Of a DNA stretch of 64,000 nucleotides, positions 21,480 to 30,066 are shown one piece after another; position 1 is the stretch's first letter, and each line of letters begins with the position of its first letter. Made by a program: the position numbers and the translations under genes. Source of the DNA: a virus; the IMG/VR virus record IMGVR_UViG_3300036886_000043, positions 1-64,000 of that record, one strand, 5' to 3'. The notes beneath the pieces were generated by a model. It was not told the DNA's origin. It made no database searches and saw only the letters and a program-made list of their open reading frames with translations.

Positions 21480-23345
21480 ATGGCAGACTTTGAAGCTCCA
21501 ATCCCGAAGACCCCGGAAGTAGTAGACCAGTACCTCGTGGACTACTACACAAAGATGGGGTCGTTCCTTGACGGCTGCTACGAGGAAGGTGTAGCCCGCC
21601 AAAAGACCACACCTGAACTGAAGGCAATGGACGAGGCTATCGACTACCTAGCTGGAATCCAGTGGCGAGAGAAACTCCCGAGCTACAGGCCGAAGCCGGT
21701 GTCGAATGAGGTTCTATCGAACTTTTGGGAGACGATAGGATTGCTCACCGACACGAGGCCCATCTTCCACATCTCAGAGGTCGGGATGCCAGGGAACTAC
21801 TCGAAAACCTCCAAGATTCTAAACGCGATGGTCAAGGGTTGGGCTCGGAGAGACAAATTCAACCAGACGCTTGCATTCTGGACGATGTTCGGAATGTTCA
21901 CGACTTCTCCGGCTGTCCTCTACTGGAATCGGTTTGCCAGAGGGACAAGCGGCGATGCGGCCGATGCCGATATTTCTATGAAGCATCTGAGCCCGAAGGC
22001 CCTGATGCGGCTTGGGCCTACCAGACCTCACGACATCGAAGAAGACGAGATGGTGATCTACCGTCATCGGGAGACCCTTGACTGGATCAAACGAGCCTAC
22101 CCGAACATGGGAAAGCATGTTCGTCCAGACGAGGGGATAAGCCAGTACGGTGTCGAGCAGCAGGCTTCGCCACTCGTGATGCCACAATTATTCGAGCAGT
22201 TGGGTGCAGTTCAGAGACATCTCATAGGTGGCTCTGAGCAGTCAAGGGTGAGGAGTAGGTATCCAGAGGCGGAAGTCGTAGAGTTTTGGATGATCGATGA
22301 CAGCACGAACGACAGCCAAAAGACAATTTGGATGGGACCGGGGGATGGAATAGGTCCAAATAGCGCACCTTGGGGATACTGGGTCAAGCCCGGAGAAAGG
22401 CTCTATCCGCGGGGCCGGCTGGTGATCCGCTCGAACAAGGTCACGCTCTACGATGAGCCAAACCCCTACTACCACCGCAAGAGGCCGTTTGTTTTGATGG
22501 GGCTCCACTCGGTTCCGTGGCAACAGTACGCCATGAACGTGTTGAAGCCGTGGATGGATACGAACGACGTTCTCAACCAGATCATGGCTGGACTCTTGCA
22601 GGCCACGAAGAGAGCGTTGAGCCCTGCTTTAATGGCGCCGAAGTCTGCTATTCACCCGGATGCTTTGAAAGCCATTGATGCCGGCAAACCGAACCTAAAA
22701 ATCTCCTACAACTCAAACGCGGTTACAGGGCCGACCTGGCAGACACCGCCGAACATCGGCAACTACCCGATCCCGATCTACCAGGAACTCAAGCGTTCAA
22801 TCAAGGAGAACTCGGGGACCGAAGCGGTCAACCAGGCTCTTGCGAAAAAGCAAGTTCCGGGCGGCGACACACTCGACAAGATTCAGTTCTCGAAGACTAC
22901 TCCGATCCGCTTCAAGGCAGGAAACGTTGAAACAGGAGTCAATGAAATCGGAGAACTATGGACTGGGACAGCACTCCAATTCTACGACGCTGCAAGGCGC
23001 ATGGAGAGCCTTGGGTTGGATGGATTGGTGAAAGAGGACATCGACGACAGACCGGGGAGCCTGATCCCTGAAGGAGTAAACTCGGAATCGTATGTTCGCA
23101 AGTTCGGCTTTGAATGTGAACAAGGATCTTTGTTCAACTTCCAGAGACAGGACCGGATACAAATTGCGGCCGGACTGAGAAAGAACAGAGACTTGAGCCG
23201 TAAGCAGTTCTTCAAAATCGCAATTCCTGATTGGAACGTGGATCAGAAAGAGAACGACGACGAACTCATGGAAGAGGCAAAGCAGGCTGCGATGGCGATG
23301 GCGGCATCTGGCGTGAAGCCGGGAGCGCATCATGGCAGCAAATGA
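21480..23345 (+). CDS. Portal protein
   Basis: 621 residues, the usual size for podovirus-type portals. It forms the dodecameric ring through which DNA enters. Evidence: position between terL and the scaffold/capsid genes, and the portal-like series FWMIDDSTN, a long beta-rich wing, RKRPFVLMGLHSVPWQQYAMN (20-residue excerpt RKRPFVLMGLHSVPWQQYAM), then a helical stem and crown with NEIGELWTGTALQFYDAARR. The C-terminus is Met/Ala-rich. Its 3' end overlaps a 53-residue gene. Confidence 0.85.
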   Translation: MADFEAPIPKTPEVVDQYLVDYYTKMGSFLDGCYEEGVARQKTTPELKAMDEAIDYLAGIQWREKLPSYRPKPVSNEVLSNFWETIGLLTDTRPIFHISEVGMPGNYSKTSKILNAMVKGWARRDKFNQTLAFWTMFGMFTTSPAVLYWNRFARGTSGDAADADISMKHLSPKALMRLGPTRPHDIEEDEMVIYRHRETLDWIKRAYPNMGKHVRPDEGISQYGVEQQASPLVMPQLFEQLGAVQRHLIGGSEQSRVRSRYPEAEVVEFWMIDDSTNDSQKTIWMGPGDGIGPNSAPWGYWVKPGERLYPRGRLVIRSNKVTLYDEPNPYYHRKRPFVLMGLHSVPWQQYAMNVLKPWMDTNDVLNQIMAGLLQATKRALSPALMAPKSAIHPDALKAIDAGKPNLKISYNSNAVTGPTWQTPPNIGNYPIPIYQELKRSIKENSGTEAVNQALAKKQVPGGDTLDKIQFSKTTPIRFKAGNVETGVNEIGELWTGTALQFYDAARRMESLGLDGLVKEDIDDRPGSLIPEGVNSESYVRKFGFECEQGSLFNFQRQDRIQIAAGLRKNRDLSRKQFFKIAIPDWNVDQKENDDELMEEAKQAAMAMAASGVKPGAHHGSK

Positions 23346-23493
23346 GAAGTTCGAGAATGAAGACATTCCGCTGATTCTCGCCACGCTCAAGAGGGCACAC
23401 GAGGTGAAGAAATATGCCCGTGTAACCGTTGATTTTAACAAGGACGGTGGGGTTGTTTCGGTGCAATTAGACATCAAGGATAAAGTGAAGTAG
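23332..23493 (+). CDS. 53-residue hypothetical protein
   Basis: Overlaps the portal 3' end by 14 bases in another frame. A helix (LILATLKRAHEVKKYARV) then two strands (VTVDFNKDG, VVSVQLDIKDKV). A compact alpha/beta miniprotein, probably coupled to portal translation. A non-coding stretch and terminator follow. Confidence 0.55.
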   Translation: MAANEKFENEDIPLILATLKRAHEVKKYARVTVDFNKDGGVVSVQLDIKDKVK

Positions 23494-23596
23494 AAAATAT
23501 TTTTATTTTCTTGTTGCAAAGAGCAAACGAAAAGGTTTATCACATTCACAGTGGGGCAAAGCAAGAGACACCGCAAAAGCGGATTGGACTCAGGCA
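23494..23596 (+). other. Intergenic stretch before terminator
   Basis: An AT-rich opening then a mixed sequence; no gene or clear motif was seen. Confidence 0.4.
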
Positions 23597-23631
23597 GCCG
23601 TTAAGGATTCGTCCTTGGCGGCTTTTGTTTT
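23597..23631 (+). terminator. Intrinsic terminator with TTCG loop
   Basis: An 11-bp stem (23597-23607 with 23612-23622, two G-T pairs), TTCG loop, then TTTTGTTTT. It separates the terminase-portal block from the scaffold-capsid block. Confidence 0.9.
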
Positions 23632-23748
23632 GCACATGAGACCTCCGGTATCCATTCCGGGGATTGCACGTAGTACAGCGGCGTTTGGTCCGCAACCAGA
23701 ACATCGGCGAAATAAAAACCAAGGCGAGAGCCCGGAAAGGAGACCAAA

Positions 23749-23808
23749 ATGTTTGAACTGAAGCGCAAAGCGAAGCGTCATCCCGGCCGGTCCAAGAAGG
23801 CCCGCTAG
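23749..23808 (+). CDS. 19-residue basic peptide gene
   Basis: MFELKRKAKRHPGRSKKAR: ten of 19 residues are basic. GGAAAGGAGACC precedes the ATG at ideal spacing, in a stretch otherwise lacking genes. It resembles the basic tails of the small proteins at 27.7-28.4 kb. Possibly a DNA-binding virion or scaffold peptide. Confidence 0.4.
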   Translation: MFELKRKAKRHPGRSKKAR

Positions 23809-23889
23809 TTAATCGCCGGGTAAAACCGGCATGAATCAAACGGGGCGGTTTTAGGACCGCCCCCAACACTTCCGAACTGAGGCTTTGAA

Positions 23890-24096
23890 ATGGCAAAAGA
23901 CGGAAAGGGAATGGCCGCACCCATTGCAGTAGGCGGTCACTATGATGCGACCTCGGCGCCGAAGTTACACAAGGGCGAGTTCGTACAAGTTGGAACTTTT
24001 ATCGACGAAGGGGACATGACCACTGTTGAGCCCCGCGGCGTGAGTGTCAACGTGAAGACCGGCAAGACGCAGGTCGGAAACTCGGAATTCGCTTAA
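23890..24096 (+). CDS. 68-residue hypothetical protein
   Basis: Gly-rich with strands FVQVGTFIDEGDM and VSVNVKTGKTQVG; predicted small beta domain. TAATG overlap with the next gene. Located just before the scaffold gene, so a minor head protein is plausible. The ribosome site is modest (GAGG, 9 nt). Confidence 0.6.
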   Translation: MAKDGKGMAAPIAVGGHYDATSAPKLHKGEFVQVGTFIDEGDMTTVEPRGVSVNVKTGKTQVGNSEFA

Positions 24097-24449
24097 TGCC
24101 TCCAATCGACAGACCGCCGATGTCACCGCAAGCCCAGGCTCAGATGGGGCCTCCCGGTGGTCCGGGTTTCGGACCAGCAATCGGGAATGCCCAGGAGCAG
24201 GTGGGCAAGAACCAAGTTGACTTGGCGGTTTCAACGGTCGAAAAGATTTTGATGGGCGTACCGGACGACACGTTCCGAACCTACGTGACGAGAGCTATGG
24301 CGATCCTGAAGACCGGAGCGGCCATGGCGCAGCAGAAGGGTCCGCAATCGCAGCCAGGGGGAGTAGGACAGCCTCCGGCGGCTGGAGCAGGCGCACCCCC
24401 CCCACAGCAACCACAGTTACCTCCAATGCCGGGGCAGATGCCCGGATAA
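24096..24449 (+). CDS. Pro/Gln/Gly-rich hypothetical protein
   Basis: 117 residues. A low-complexity N-terminus (PPMSPQAQAQMGPPGGPGFG), one central helical segment (AVSTVEKILMGVPDDTFRTY and onward) and a Pro/Gln-rich end. Proteins with this plan occur upstream of scaffolds in podoviruses. Probably head-assembly related; unproven. Confidence 0.6.
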   Translation: MPPIDRPPMSPQAQAQMGPPGGPGFGPAIGNAQEQVGKNQVDLAVSTVEKILMGVPDDTFRTYVTRAMAILKTGAAMAQQKGPQSQPGGVGQPPAAGAGAPPPQQPQLPPMPGQMPG

Positions 24450-24513
24450 TCATTAACGCCCGTAGCCCGTAGCCTCGACGGAGCCCGCAAGGGAAGCGAG
24501 GAAGGACAGGGAG

Positions 24514-25455
24514 ATGGCAGTCAAGACCTTTGAAGAGATTTACTCTGCGCTCAGTGCGCAAGAGAAGACGCTCATTGACAACCTTTTTGCAAAAGAACCA
24601 GAACTGAAGGGTGGGTGGCTTCGCCAAGACGACTACAGCCGCAAGCAGAACGAGTTGAAGTCGAAGGAAGCTGTATACGAGGAAGCCGTGGCGTACAAGG
24701 CAAAAACCGAGCCTTGGACGGAAATGGCCTACGACCGGATTCACAATCTGGAAGAGGCAGGCGTCATCGCTCCCGATGGAACAGTCCTTTGGACTGACCA
24801 GAAGGCACAACTCGAACAGCAACTTGAAGCAGCGAAAGCTCTTGGAGGAGACATGGACCCGAAGGTTTTGGATGATCTGGTTACCGCGAAGGTGAAGGAA
24901 ATCGCCAAGAATGCCGGCGGTTTGACGAGAGAAGAAGCAACCGCACTCTACGCGAAAGAAAGCAAGGATCTTGTTGAAGCTGGATTCAAGGAGCGCGAAG
25001 CAAAGTTTAACGCGGAAACCATTCCGTTTGTGGCTGGATTCTCCGCAGGGGTCGCGGTACTGGCAAGCCGCTACGAGCAGGAAAGCGGCGAGAAGTGGAC
25101 AGCGGAAAAGCAGAAAGAACTCTACAAGTTGATGAGCGACGAACAGAACTTCGACGCTTTCAAGGTTGAAGAGAAGTTTCTGGCACCGATCCGTGAGAAG
25201 AGCGCGGACAAGAAGAAGCGCGAAGCCGACATCGAGGCCGAAGTAAGCAAGCGGCTTGCGGATCGCGGAATGCCTGGTGGTGGCGGTGAGCGGTATATTC
25301 CTCAAGCCCCAGGCGGAGACGCTAGAGGTCTTTTGCAGAAGGCGTTGGAAGACAGCGCCGGAAGTAGCGACAAGGGTCCGGTTGATGTGCGCGACCTTGT
25401 GCAAGCAGGTGTTGTCGAGGGCGCGAGGGAATTGATAGAAGCAGGGAAAGTTTAG
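24514..25455 (+). CDS. Scaffolding protein candidate
   Basis: 313 residues, almost entirely helical and highly charged, with long coiled-coil segments (about 40-70, 90-190, 200-250), a Gly-rich break near 255 and a helical C-terminus. It sits directly before the capsid gene, the standard place for a scaffold. GGACAGGGAG precedes the ATG. No protease motif was seen. Confidence 0.75.
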   Translation: MAVKTFEEIYSALSAQEKTLIDNLFAKEPELKGGWLRQDDYSRKQNELKSKEAVYEEAVAYKAKTEPWTEMAYDRIHNLEEAGVIAPDGTVLWTDQKAQLEQQLEAAKALGGDMDPKVLDDLVTAKVKEIAKNAGGLTREEATALYAKESKDLVEAGFKEREAKFNAETIPFVAGFSAGVAVLASRYEQESGEKWTAEKQKELYKLMSDEQNFDAFKVEEKFLAPIREKSADKKKREADIEAEVSKRLADRGMPGGGGERYIPQAPGGDARGLLQKALEDSAGSSDKGPVDVRDLVQAGVVEGARELIEAGKV

Positions 25456-25638
25456 AGTTTTGCGGTTCTTTCAAAACCGTAACTGCAATCTGTAAGCGGG
25501 AAGCCTCGTGCGGAGCCCACTCGGGATTGGCAGGGATGAATCAGCAGGAAGCATTTTGCCGAACCTGTTGATGGATGAAGCGGCGCAAGCCGAGTTGTCA
25601 GCATCTCAGGCCCGAAGGGGCGGAATCGAGGCTTTAAC
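25456..25638 (+). other. Untranslated leader of the capsid gene
   Basis: 183 bases without a convincing gene; only a ten-codon ATG frame at 25536. It may hold the capsid ribosome site and regulatory structure. Confidence 0.4.
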
Positions 25639-26619
25639 GTGCTCACCTACAACGATCTCACGAGCAAAACGCAAGACAAGATTGTGCCGCGCATTGTGGA
25701 CAATGTGTTCAAGAACTCTCCAGTCCTCACGCGGCTCAAGAACAAGAGGCGCTTCCAGTTTGAGGGCGGTCTTACGATCCGCCACAACATCATGTACGCG
25801 CCTCTGAAGGGCGGTTCGTATACACGCGGCCAAGCGTTCGATACCTCGGCAGTGCAAACGGACACCGCTCTCTACTTCAACATCAAGCAATACTACGTCA
25901 ACGTCACTCTCTACGGTTCAGATCAGGTTTTGAACCGCGGGCCGGAAGCCGCTTTGAGCTTCATCGGCTCGAAGATGATTAACGCTTCCGGTACGATGGC
26001 GCAGTTGCTTGCAACCAATCTGTACGGCGACGGCGGCGTGAACGGTTCGACCTCATTGAACTCCACGACCGACCTCGACGGCGCGGCAGCGGCCATCAAC
26101 ATCCCAGCCAACTACCCAATCTATGGCGGTACCACCAGAACCGACATCGCATCTGCGGCAAACACAGGCATCAACGCCTACTATGCGGCCCCAACGGCTT
26201 TCTCGCTTGGCGCTGTGCAGACGGCGTTCGGCGCAAGCTGGTTTGGCCAAGAGAAGCCGGATATGCTGGTGACGACTCAGCCGGTCTGGGACGCGATGTG
26301 GAACAAGCTCCAACCGCAGCAACGTTTCAATGACGAGACATCCGACGTTCACATTGGATTCCGCTCGTTCTTCTGGAACGGAGGCCAGGTGGTTGTTGAC
26401 CAGTACCTCAACGTACTCGGCGGCGCCTACCAGATGTACTTGTTCAACACCAACTACATCTTCCTCTACGTCTCGACGATTCCGAAGTACGCTTTTGGGT
26501 TCTCGGGGTGGAAGGAAGCGCAGAACACAGATGACGTGGCCGGCCAGTATTTCTATGACGGCAACCTCGTATTCGACGCACCGCGTCTGATGGGCAACCT
26601 GGCATTTAGCGCCCTGTAA
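25639..26619 (+). CDS. Major capsid protein
   Basis: 326 residues, the typical size for an HK97-fold capsid of this phage group. The series MLTYNDLTSKTQDKIVPRIV, then RRFQFEGGLTIRHNIMYAPL, SFIGSKMINASGTMAQLLA and a beta-rich C-terminus (FRSFFWNGGQVVVDQY) matches that fold. The GTG start is placed before the conserved N-terminus. Codon choice is regular, as expected for a highly expressed gene. Follows the scaffold and precedes two further virion proteins. Confidence 0.85.
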   Translation: MLTYNDLTSKTQDKIVPRIVDNVFKNSPVLTRLKNKRRFQFEGGLTIRHNIMYAPLKGGSYTRGQAFDTSAVQTDTALYFNIKQYYVNVTLYGSDQVLNRGPEAALSFIGSKMINASGTMAQLLATNLYGDGGVNGSTSLNSTTDLDGAAAAINIPANYPIYGGTTRTDIASAANTGINAYYAAPTAFSLGAVQTAFGASWFGQEKPDMLVTTQPVWDAMWNKLQPQQRFNDETSDVHIGFRSFFWNGGQVVVDQYLNVLGGAYQMYLFNTNYIFLYVSTIPKYAFGFSGWKEAQNTDDVAGQYFYDGNLVFDAPRLMGNLAFSAL

Positions 26620-26635
26620 AGAAAAGGAGAACGAA

Positions 26636-27277
26636 ATGGGACTCTTCAGTGTAAGCAATCAGCTTCTTCAGATCGACACAGGCGTAGTTCGGACCTATCT
26701 TTATAACCCCACGCTCGGCTTTGCCCCGTGGAAGGGATTGGGCGAGAACCAGGTGCTCGGTCAACGGTACATCGCTTCAGTCAACGCAACCAGCGGCGTG
26801 AACACGGCTGTGTTAAACCCAAGCGGCGCTCCGGCGATCTTCATGCTTGTCCAGTACAAGTCCACCGGGAAGCCCGCGCCTGTAGCGGGACCGGCTCCGG
26901 TCTACTGGACGGACGAGACCTACACAACGGTCTCCGGCGTCGAATCGGAAGCCCTGCTTGGCCTCAACGGAGCGGCTGGCTACCTGATGCTGAACACCAC
27001 CGACTACAGCGGCCTTACAGACGCGCTGTTGGAAGGGGCGTATTGCCTCATCCAAGTCGGCGGGTATCTTCAGAACGCTTGGGCGCCAACGTCTGGAACT
27101 CCAGGTGTCGGCAACCTGATTACGCCGCTGGCTGGAAACTGGGCATCGCAAAATGTTGTTGCAAGCGCAACGGCAGGCGGCGTGGCGTGCCGGTCGTTTG
27201 GAGTACAGGCAACCGTAATCACCACAACCCCCATCGCTGGCTTGTGCGATGTGCTCGTCAACTGCGACATCATCTAA
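26636..27277 (+). CDS. Head decoration/virion protein candidate
   Basis: 213 residues, Gly/Thr/Ala-rich and strand-rich, lacking charge clusters, as seen in capsid decoration and virion proteins. AAAGGAGAACGAA upstream; 16 bases after the capsid stop. Likely co-expressed with the capsid at high level. Exact role unknown. Confidence 0.65.
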   Translation: MGLFSVSNQLLQIDTGVVRTYLYNPTLGFAPWKGLGENQVLGQRYIASVNATSGVNTAVLNPSGAPAIFMLVQYKSTGKPAPVAGPAPVYWTDETYTTVSGVESEALLGLNGAAGYLMLNTTDYSGLTDALLEGAYCLIQVGGYLQNAWAPTSGTPGVGNLITPLAGNWASQNVVASATAGGVACRSFGVQATVITTTPIAGLCDVLVNCDII

Positions 27278-27289
27278 GGGAGGCAAGCG

Positions 27290-27634
27290 ATGGCGTACAC
27301 AATCACGAAACTTGCCGACGGCGATCTGTCGCTCGGTAACCTGCGGGGCGAACTCGTCAACCTTCAACCAGCGTCGTCGGACTACCCAACCGGCGGATAT
27401 CTCATCCAGGGCATTGGTGGGGCGACCGAAAGCACTGGCAATGTCGGAATGGACAAGGTTCTGGCTGTGCTACCTGTGGGTGGACAGCAGGGTTATGAAC
27501 CTGTGTGGCAACCGGCAACCTCGAAGCTCGAAATGCTCTATAACGGATCTTCGGCTCCGGGTTCAAATGTTCAGGTTCCAGCCAGTACCGATCTGTCAGC
27601 CTTGACGTTTGAACTTCTTTTGCTTGGGTACTGA
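27290..27634 (+). CDS. Small virion protein candidate
   Basis: 114 residues, strand-rich, with repeated Gly (GYLIQGIGGATESTGNVG) and hydrophobic C-terminus LTFELLLLGY. GGGAGGCAAGCG precedes the ATG. The terminator after it makes scaffold-capsid-decoration proteins one transcription unit. Confidence 0.65.
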   Translation: MAYTITKLADGDLSLGNLRGELVNLQPASSDYPTGGYLIQGIGGATESTGNVGMDKVLAVLPVGGQQGYEPVWQPATSKLEMLYNGSSAPGSNVQVPASTDLSALTFELLLLGY

Positions 27635-27656
27635 CGGCCCTTCGCGGGGCAATCAC

Positions 27657-27695
27657 CGGAAGGGCGGGGGACACTCTCTCTCGCCCTTCCGTTTT
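27657..27695 (+). terminator. Intrinsic terminator
   Basis: A 10-bp stem CGGAAGGGCG/CGCCCTTCCG with 15-nt loop, then TTTT, ending the capsid operon. Confidence 0.8.
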
Positions 27696-27706
27696 AGGAG
27701 GCAGTT

Positions 27707-27928
27707 ATGGTTTACGGTGATGATGACCGCAAAGATCACAAGGATGACCGAAAGGATAGCGGCATCCGGGGCGGGTTGAAAGCCGCTGGCAAAAGCCTTA
27801 TGTCTAGCGGCCAAGACGAATTGGACCGTGCGGCCAGTGAGCGAATCACTCCGGTATCAATGAAGCGTGGCGGCAAGGTTCGGAAGGCGAAGCGCAAAGG
27901 GAAGAGACAAGCAAAGCCGAGGGACTAA
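27707..27928 (+). CDS. Small basic protein 1 (GGKVR motif)
   Basis: 73 residues with an Asp/Lys-rich start (DDDRKDHKDDRKD) and a strongly basic tail starting RGGKVRKAKRKGK. AGGAGG upstream. First of four tiny basic genes joined by overlapping stop/start codons. Such proteins could neutralise DNA in the head or help assembly. Confidence 0.65.
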   Translation: MVYGDDDRKDHKDDRKDSGIRGGLKAAGKSLMSSGQDELDRAASERITPVSMKRGGKVRKAKRKGKRQAKPRD

Positions 27929-28077
27929 TGGCGACGAAAAGAAACAGGCCGGTTGTCATCGTTGCCCATGAGAACGAACGGGTGATACCGGCGAACAAGC
28001 GCAAGAAGGTTGAAAGGTTGATGAAGCGGTCGGGAATGAATCTGACCGACAAAACCAGGCGTGAAGGGAGAGAGTGA
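27928..28077 (+). CDS. Small basic protein 2
   Basis: 49 residues. It starts in a TAATG overlap and ends in a TGATG overlap. MATKRNRPVVIVAHENERVI then a Lys/Arg-rich helix. Translational coupling on both sides supports it. Confidence 0.6.
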   Translation: MATKRNRPVVIVAHENERVIPANKRKKVERLMKRSGMNLTDKTRREGRE

Positions 28078-28238
28078 TGGCAATATCCAGAGACAAGAAG
28101 GGCAACTGGGAGGCCGACAAGAAGAGCGGTGGTCCTCCGAAGTGGTTATCAGTTGTCAGCCCGATTTCTAATCTTGCCAGGTTGAAAAAGGGCGGCAAGG
28201 TTCGCTCCAAAAAGAAGCGGATGAAAGCGAGGTCGTAA
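28077..28238 (+). CDS. Small basic protein 3 (GGKVR motif)
   Basis: 53 residues. The C-terminus KKGGKVRSKKKRMKARS is clearly related to the end of the protein at 27707, so the two may be diverged duplicates or share an RNA/DNA-binding tail. Overlaps both neighbours by single bases. Confidence 0.6.
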   Translation: MAISRDKKGNWEADKKSGGPPKWLSVVSPISNLARLKKGGKVRSKKKRMKARS

Positions 28239-28402
28239 TGGCGTCGAGAGAAATCAAACCAGCTTTCAGTGAAAAGATGCGCAAGACCGTGCGCGGCGGG
28301 GCGCCCAAGGGCAAGGTTAAGGCCGCACTAACGCCTCCGAAAGAAGAGCGGCCAAAGAAGGACACCCGGAAGGTCAAGCGGGCTCTCGCAAGCGGCCGGT
28401 AA
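28238..28402 (+). CDS. Small basic protein 4
   Basis: 54 residues, Lys/Arg/Pro-rich (GAPKGKVKAALTPPKEERPK). It ends in a TAA that touches the next junction palindrome. Confidence 0.6.
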   Translation: MASREIKPAFSEKMRKTVRGGAPKGKVKAALTPPKEERPKKDTRKVKRALASGR

Positions 28403-28417
28403 TTCCAAAATTTGGAG
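28403..28417 (+). repeat. 7-1-7 palindrome (junction repeat)
   Basis: TTCCAAAATTTGGAG directly after a TAA stop; its GGAG lies 8 nt before the next ATG and is the only Shine-Dalgarno there. Confidence 0.9.
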
Positions 28418-28423
28418 TAGACA

Positions 28424-29407
28424 ATGCCGGTTATCTTTAGCTCGCCCCTCTTTCCCTTCCAAGTTGGGAGTTCACCATATAATCAGTCATTTTCAACACA
28501 GCTAAATTTCGGCAGTATGCTTCGTGAAGTCACGAACTGGAATCCCAACGTAGACTCCGAAGTAGCCGGCCGAATGATTAACAACCGAATGCGGCAGATC
28601 ATCGACCGGAGATCCTGGTACGCAACCAAAGTCCGCGGCGTAGCCTCAGTGCCAAACATCCAAGTTGGGGGAACCTGTACAGTAACCTACAAAAGCAACA
28701 CAGTGCAGGGAATCGGAACTGCATGGACTCCGACTCTTGTCGGGCTCCAGTTCCGGCAGACGTTCACTCAGCCCTATCAGACAATCACGGCGGTTGACGC
28801 AACAGCACAGACGCTTCAACTGGACACGCCGTACCCCGGCCCCGCGTTCAGTGGGGCATTCTACATCGTTTGCGCCTATTTGACATTTGGAGGAAACGTC
28901 AAGCGTCTTCTTCATGCCAGTAATCAACTCTTCGGATGGCCAATGGAGATCGGAGTAAAACAGGAAGAACTTAACGCAAAAGATCAATGGAGAGCGTCTA
29001 TGGGTTGGGCAACCACGATGGCAACTCTCCCCCCAACTTCAGACGGGCAGTTCCAAGTAGAAGTGTGGCCAACCCCGTATGCGGCACAAACGTTCCCGTT
29101 TGAAGCCTACACAGAGCCGCCGAATATGGTTCTCGATGGAGACTCCCCGCAGGCTTGGATCAGGTCTGACGTTCTTGTTACTGGGGCGATTGCAGACGCA
29201 CTTCTTTACAGGCCAAAACAGAACTCCTACTACGACGTGGCATCAGCAATTCAGATTGCAGCCGGCAAAGCCGCTCAGTTCGAGAAAGACCTTGAGCAGA
29301 TGGAAAACGCCGATGAAGGGCTTGAGCAGCAGGCAGTCCAGTGGGACTATAACGCTGAGTGTCAAGAGAGCAGCGACTTCAGCCTTTGGGGGCAGATGCA
29401 CCGATAG
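28424..29407 (+). CDS. Neck/head-tail adaptor protein candidate
   Basis: 327 residues. Helical ends (LREVTNWNPNVDSEVAGRMI, EKDLEQMENADEGLEQQ) enclose a beta-rich insert near residues 75-150 (GTCTVTYKSN, GIGTAWTPTLVG, YQTITAVDATAQTLQLDTPY), a common Ig-like insertion in phage neck proteins. The overall plan resembles podovirus adaptor/gatekeeper proteins. Translation probably depends on the palindrome-borne Shine-Dalgarno. Confidence 0.65.
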   Translation: MPVIFSSPLFPFQVGSSPYNQSFSTQLNFGSMLREVTNWNPNVDSEVAGRMINNRMRQIIDRRSWYATKVRGVASVPNIQVGGTCTVTYKSNTVQGIGTAWTPTLVGLQFRQTFTQPYQTITAVDATAQTLQLDTPYPGPAFSGAFYIVCAYLTFGGNVKRLLHASNQLFGWPMEIGVKQEELNAKDQWRASMGWATTMATLPPTSDGQFQVEVWPTPYAAQTFPFEAYTEPPNMVLDGDSPQAWIRSDVLVTGAIADALLYRPKQNSYYDVASAIQIAAGKAAQFEKDLEQMENADEGLEQQAVQWDYNAECQESSDFSLWGQMHR

Positions 29408-29417
29408 CGGTTTTTGA

Positions 29418-29447
29418 TTGAAGCCAGCCTGCCTGACAGCGCATAAT
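29418..29447 (+). promoter_or_regulatory. Possible promoter
   Basis: TTGAAG, 18-nt spacer, CATAAT at 29442-29447, upstream of the gene at 29468. Confidence 0.35.
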
Positions 29448-29467
29448 GATTTTCAAGGGGACGTAGA

Positions 29468-29866
29468 ATGTTCAAAGGGAATTGGCCGTTTGGCGAACGA
29501 CAGGATTCATTCTGCGCGAATCCCCACTGCCGCTGGCATACGGAAGTAAAAGGCGGGAGCTTCTTCCAATCTGATCGGTATCGCGGGATGGTATGTGAAG
29601 ATTGCTTTAACGGCTTCGGGCCGCGTTTGCCGAATCAAGCCAAGAGCGCGTTTGATTTCGTGACGAGCACTATCACCGGCAAGCCGATTCGAGTCAAGAG
29701 TATGCAGCACCTTCAGCGGCTTGAGAAAGAGCACGGATGTTCGAGCGTAGTCCTGAACTGTGATCGGTCGAACTGGGATACACCGAAGAGTCCGAGAGAG
29801 AACTGGCAGCAACCGCCGAGAGAGATTTTACCTCACGGCGTCACAGTAGGGGAGGCAAGGCGATGA
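29468..29866 (+). CDS. Cys/His-rich hypothetical protein
   Basis: 132 residues. CANPHCRWH near residue 16 and CEDCFNGFG near residue 43 give a zinc-binding set. The remainder is polar with a basic helix (QHLQRLEKEHG). Coupled to the next gene by ATGA. Role in the virion or in host takeover cannot be told. Confidence 0.65.
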   Translation: MFKGNWPFGERQDSFCANPHCRWHTEVKGGSFFQSDRYRGMVCEDCFNGFGPRLPNQAKSAFDFVTSTITGKPIRVKSMQHLQRLEKEHGCSSVVLNCDRSNWDTPKSPRENWQQPPREILPHGVTVGEARR

Positions 29867-30066
29867 AGAAACAGTCGAAGGAAATGGAAGCGGTGCGGCA
29901 GAGGCGGTATCCGAATGACGTTCTTGGGATGTCGAACTCGATTCCGCGGGATACGGAGTTCGACTTAAAGCCGGCGCCAAGCAGAACTCACTGCGGCTTT
30001 GACGAGTGCGCGTTCGAGTCACCGAAGCCAGGTAACGCGATGTGGGAGGAGAAGAACAGGCCATGA
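29863..30066 (+). CDS. 67-residue hypothetical protein
   Basis: A charged, helical start (KKQSKEMEAVRQRRYPND), then a polar segment with two Cys. It overlaps both neighbours by four bases. No family was recognised. Confidence 0.55.
   Translation: MKKQSKEMEAVRQRRYPNDVLGMSNSIPRDTEFDLKPAPSRTHCGFDECAFESPKPGNAMWEEKNRP

Noticed and set aside
24295-25404. A 369-codon minus-strand frame opposite the scaffold gene
   Set aside because: Its composition is a mirror of the charged scaffold coils; it has no start signal, and all other genes are on the + strand.
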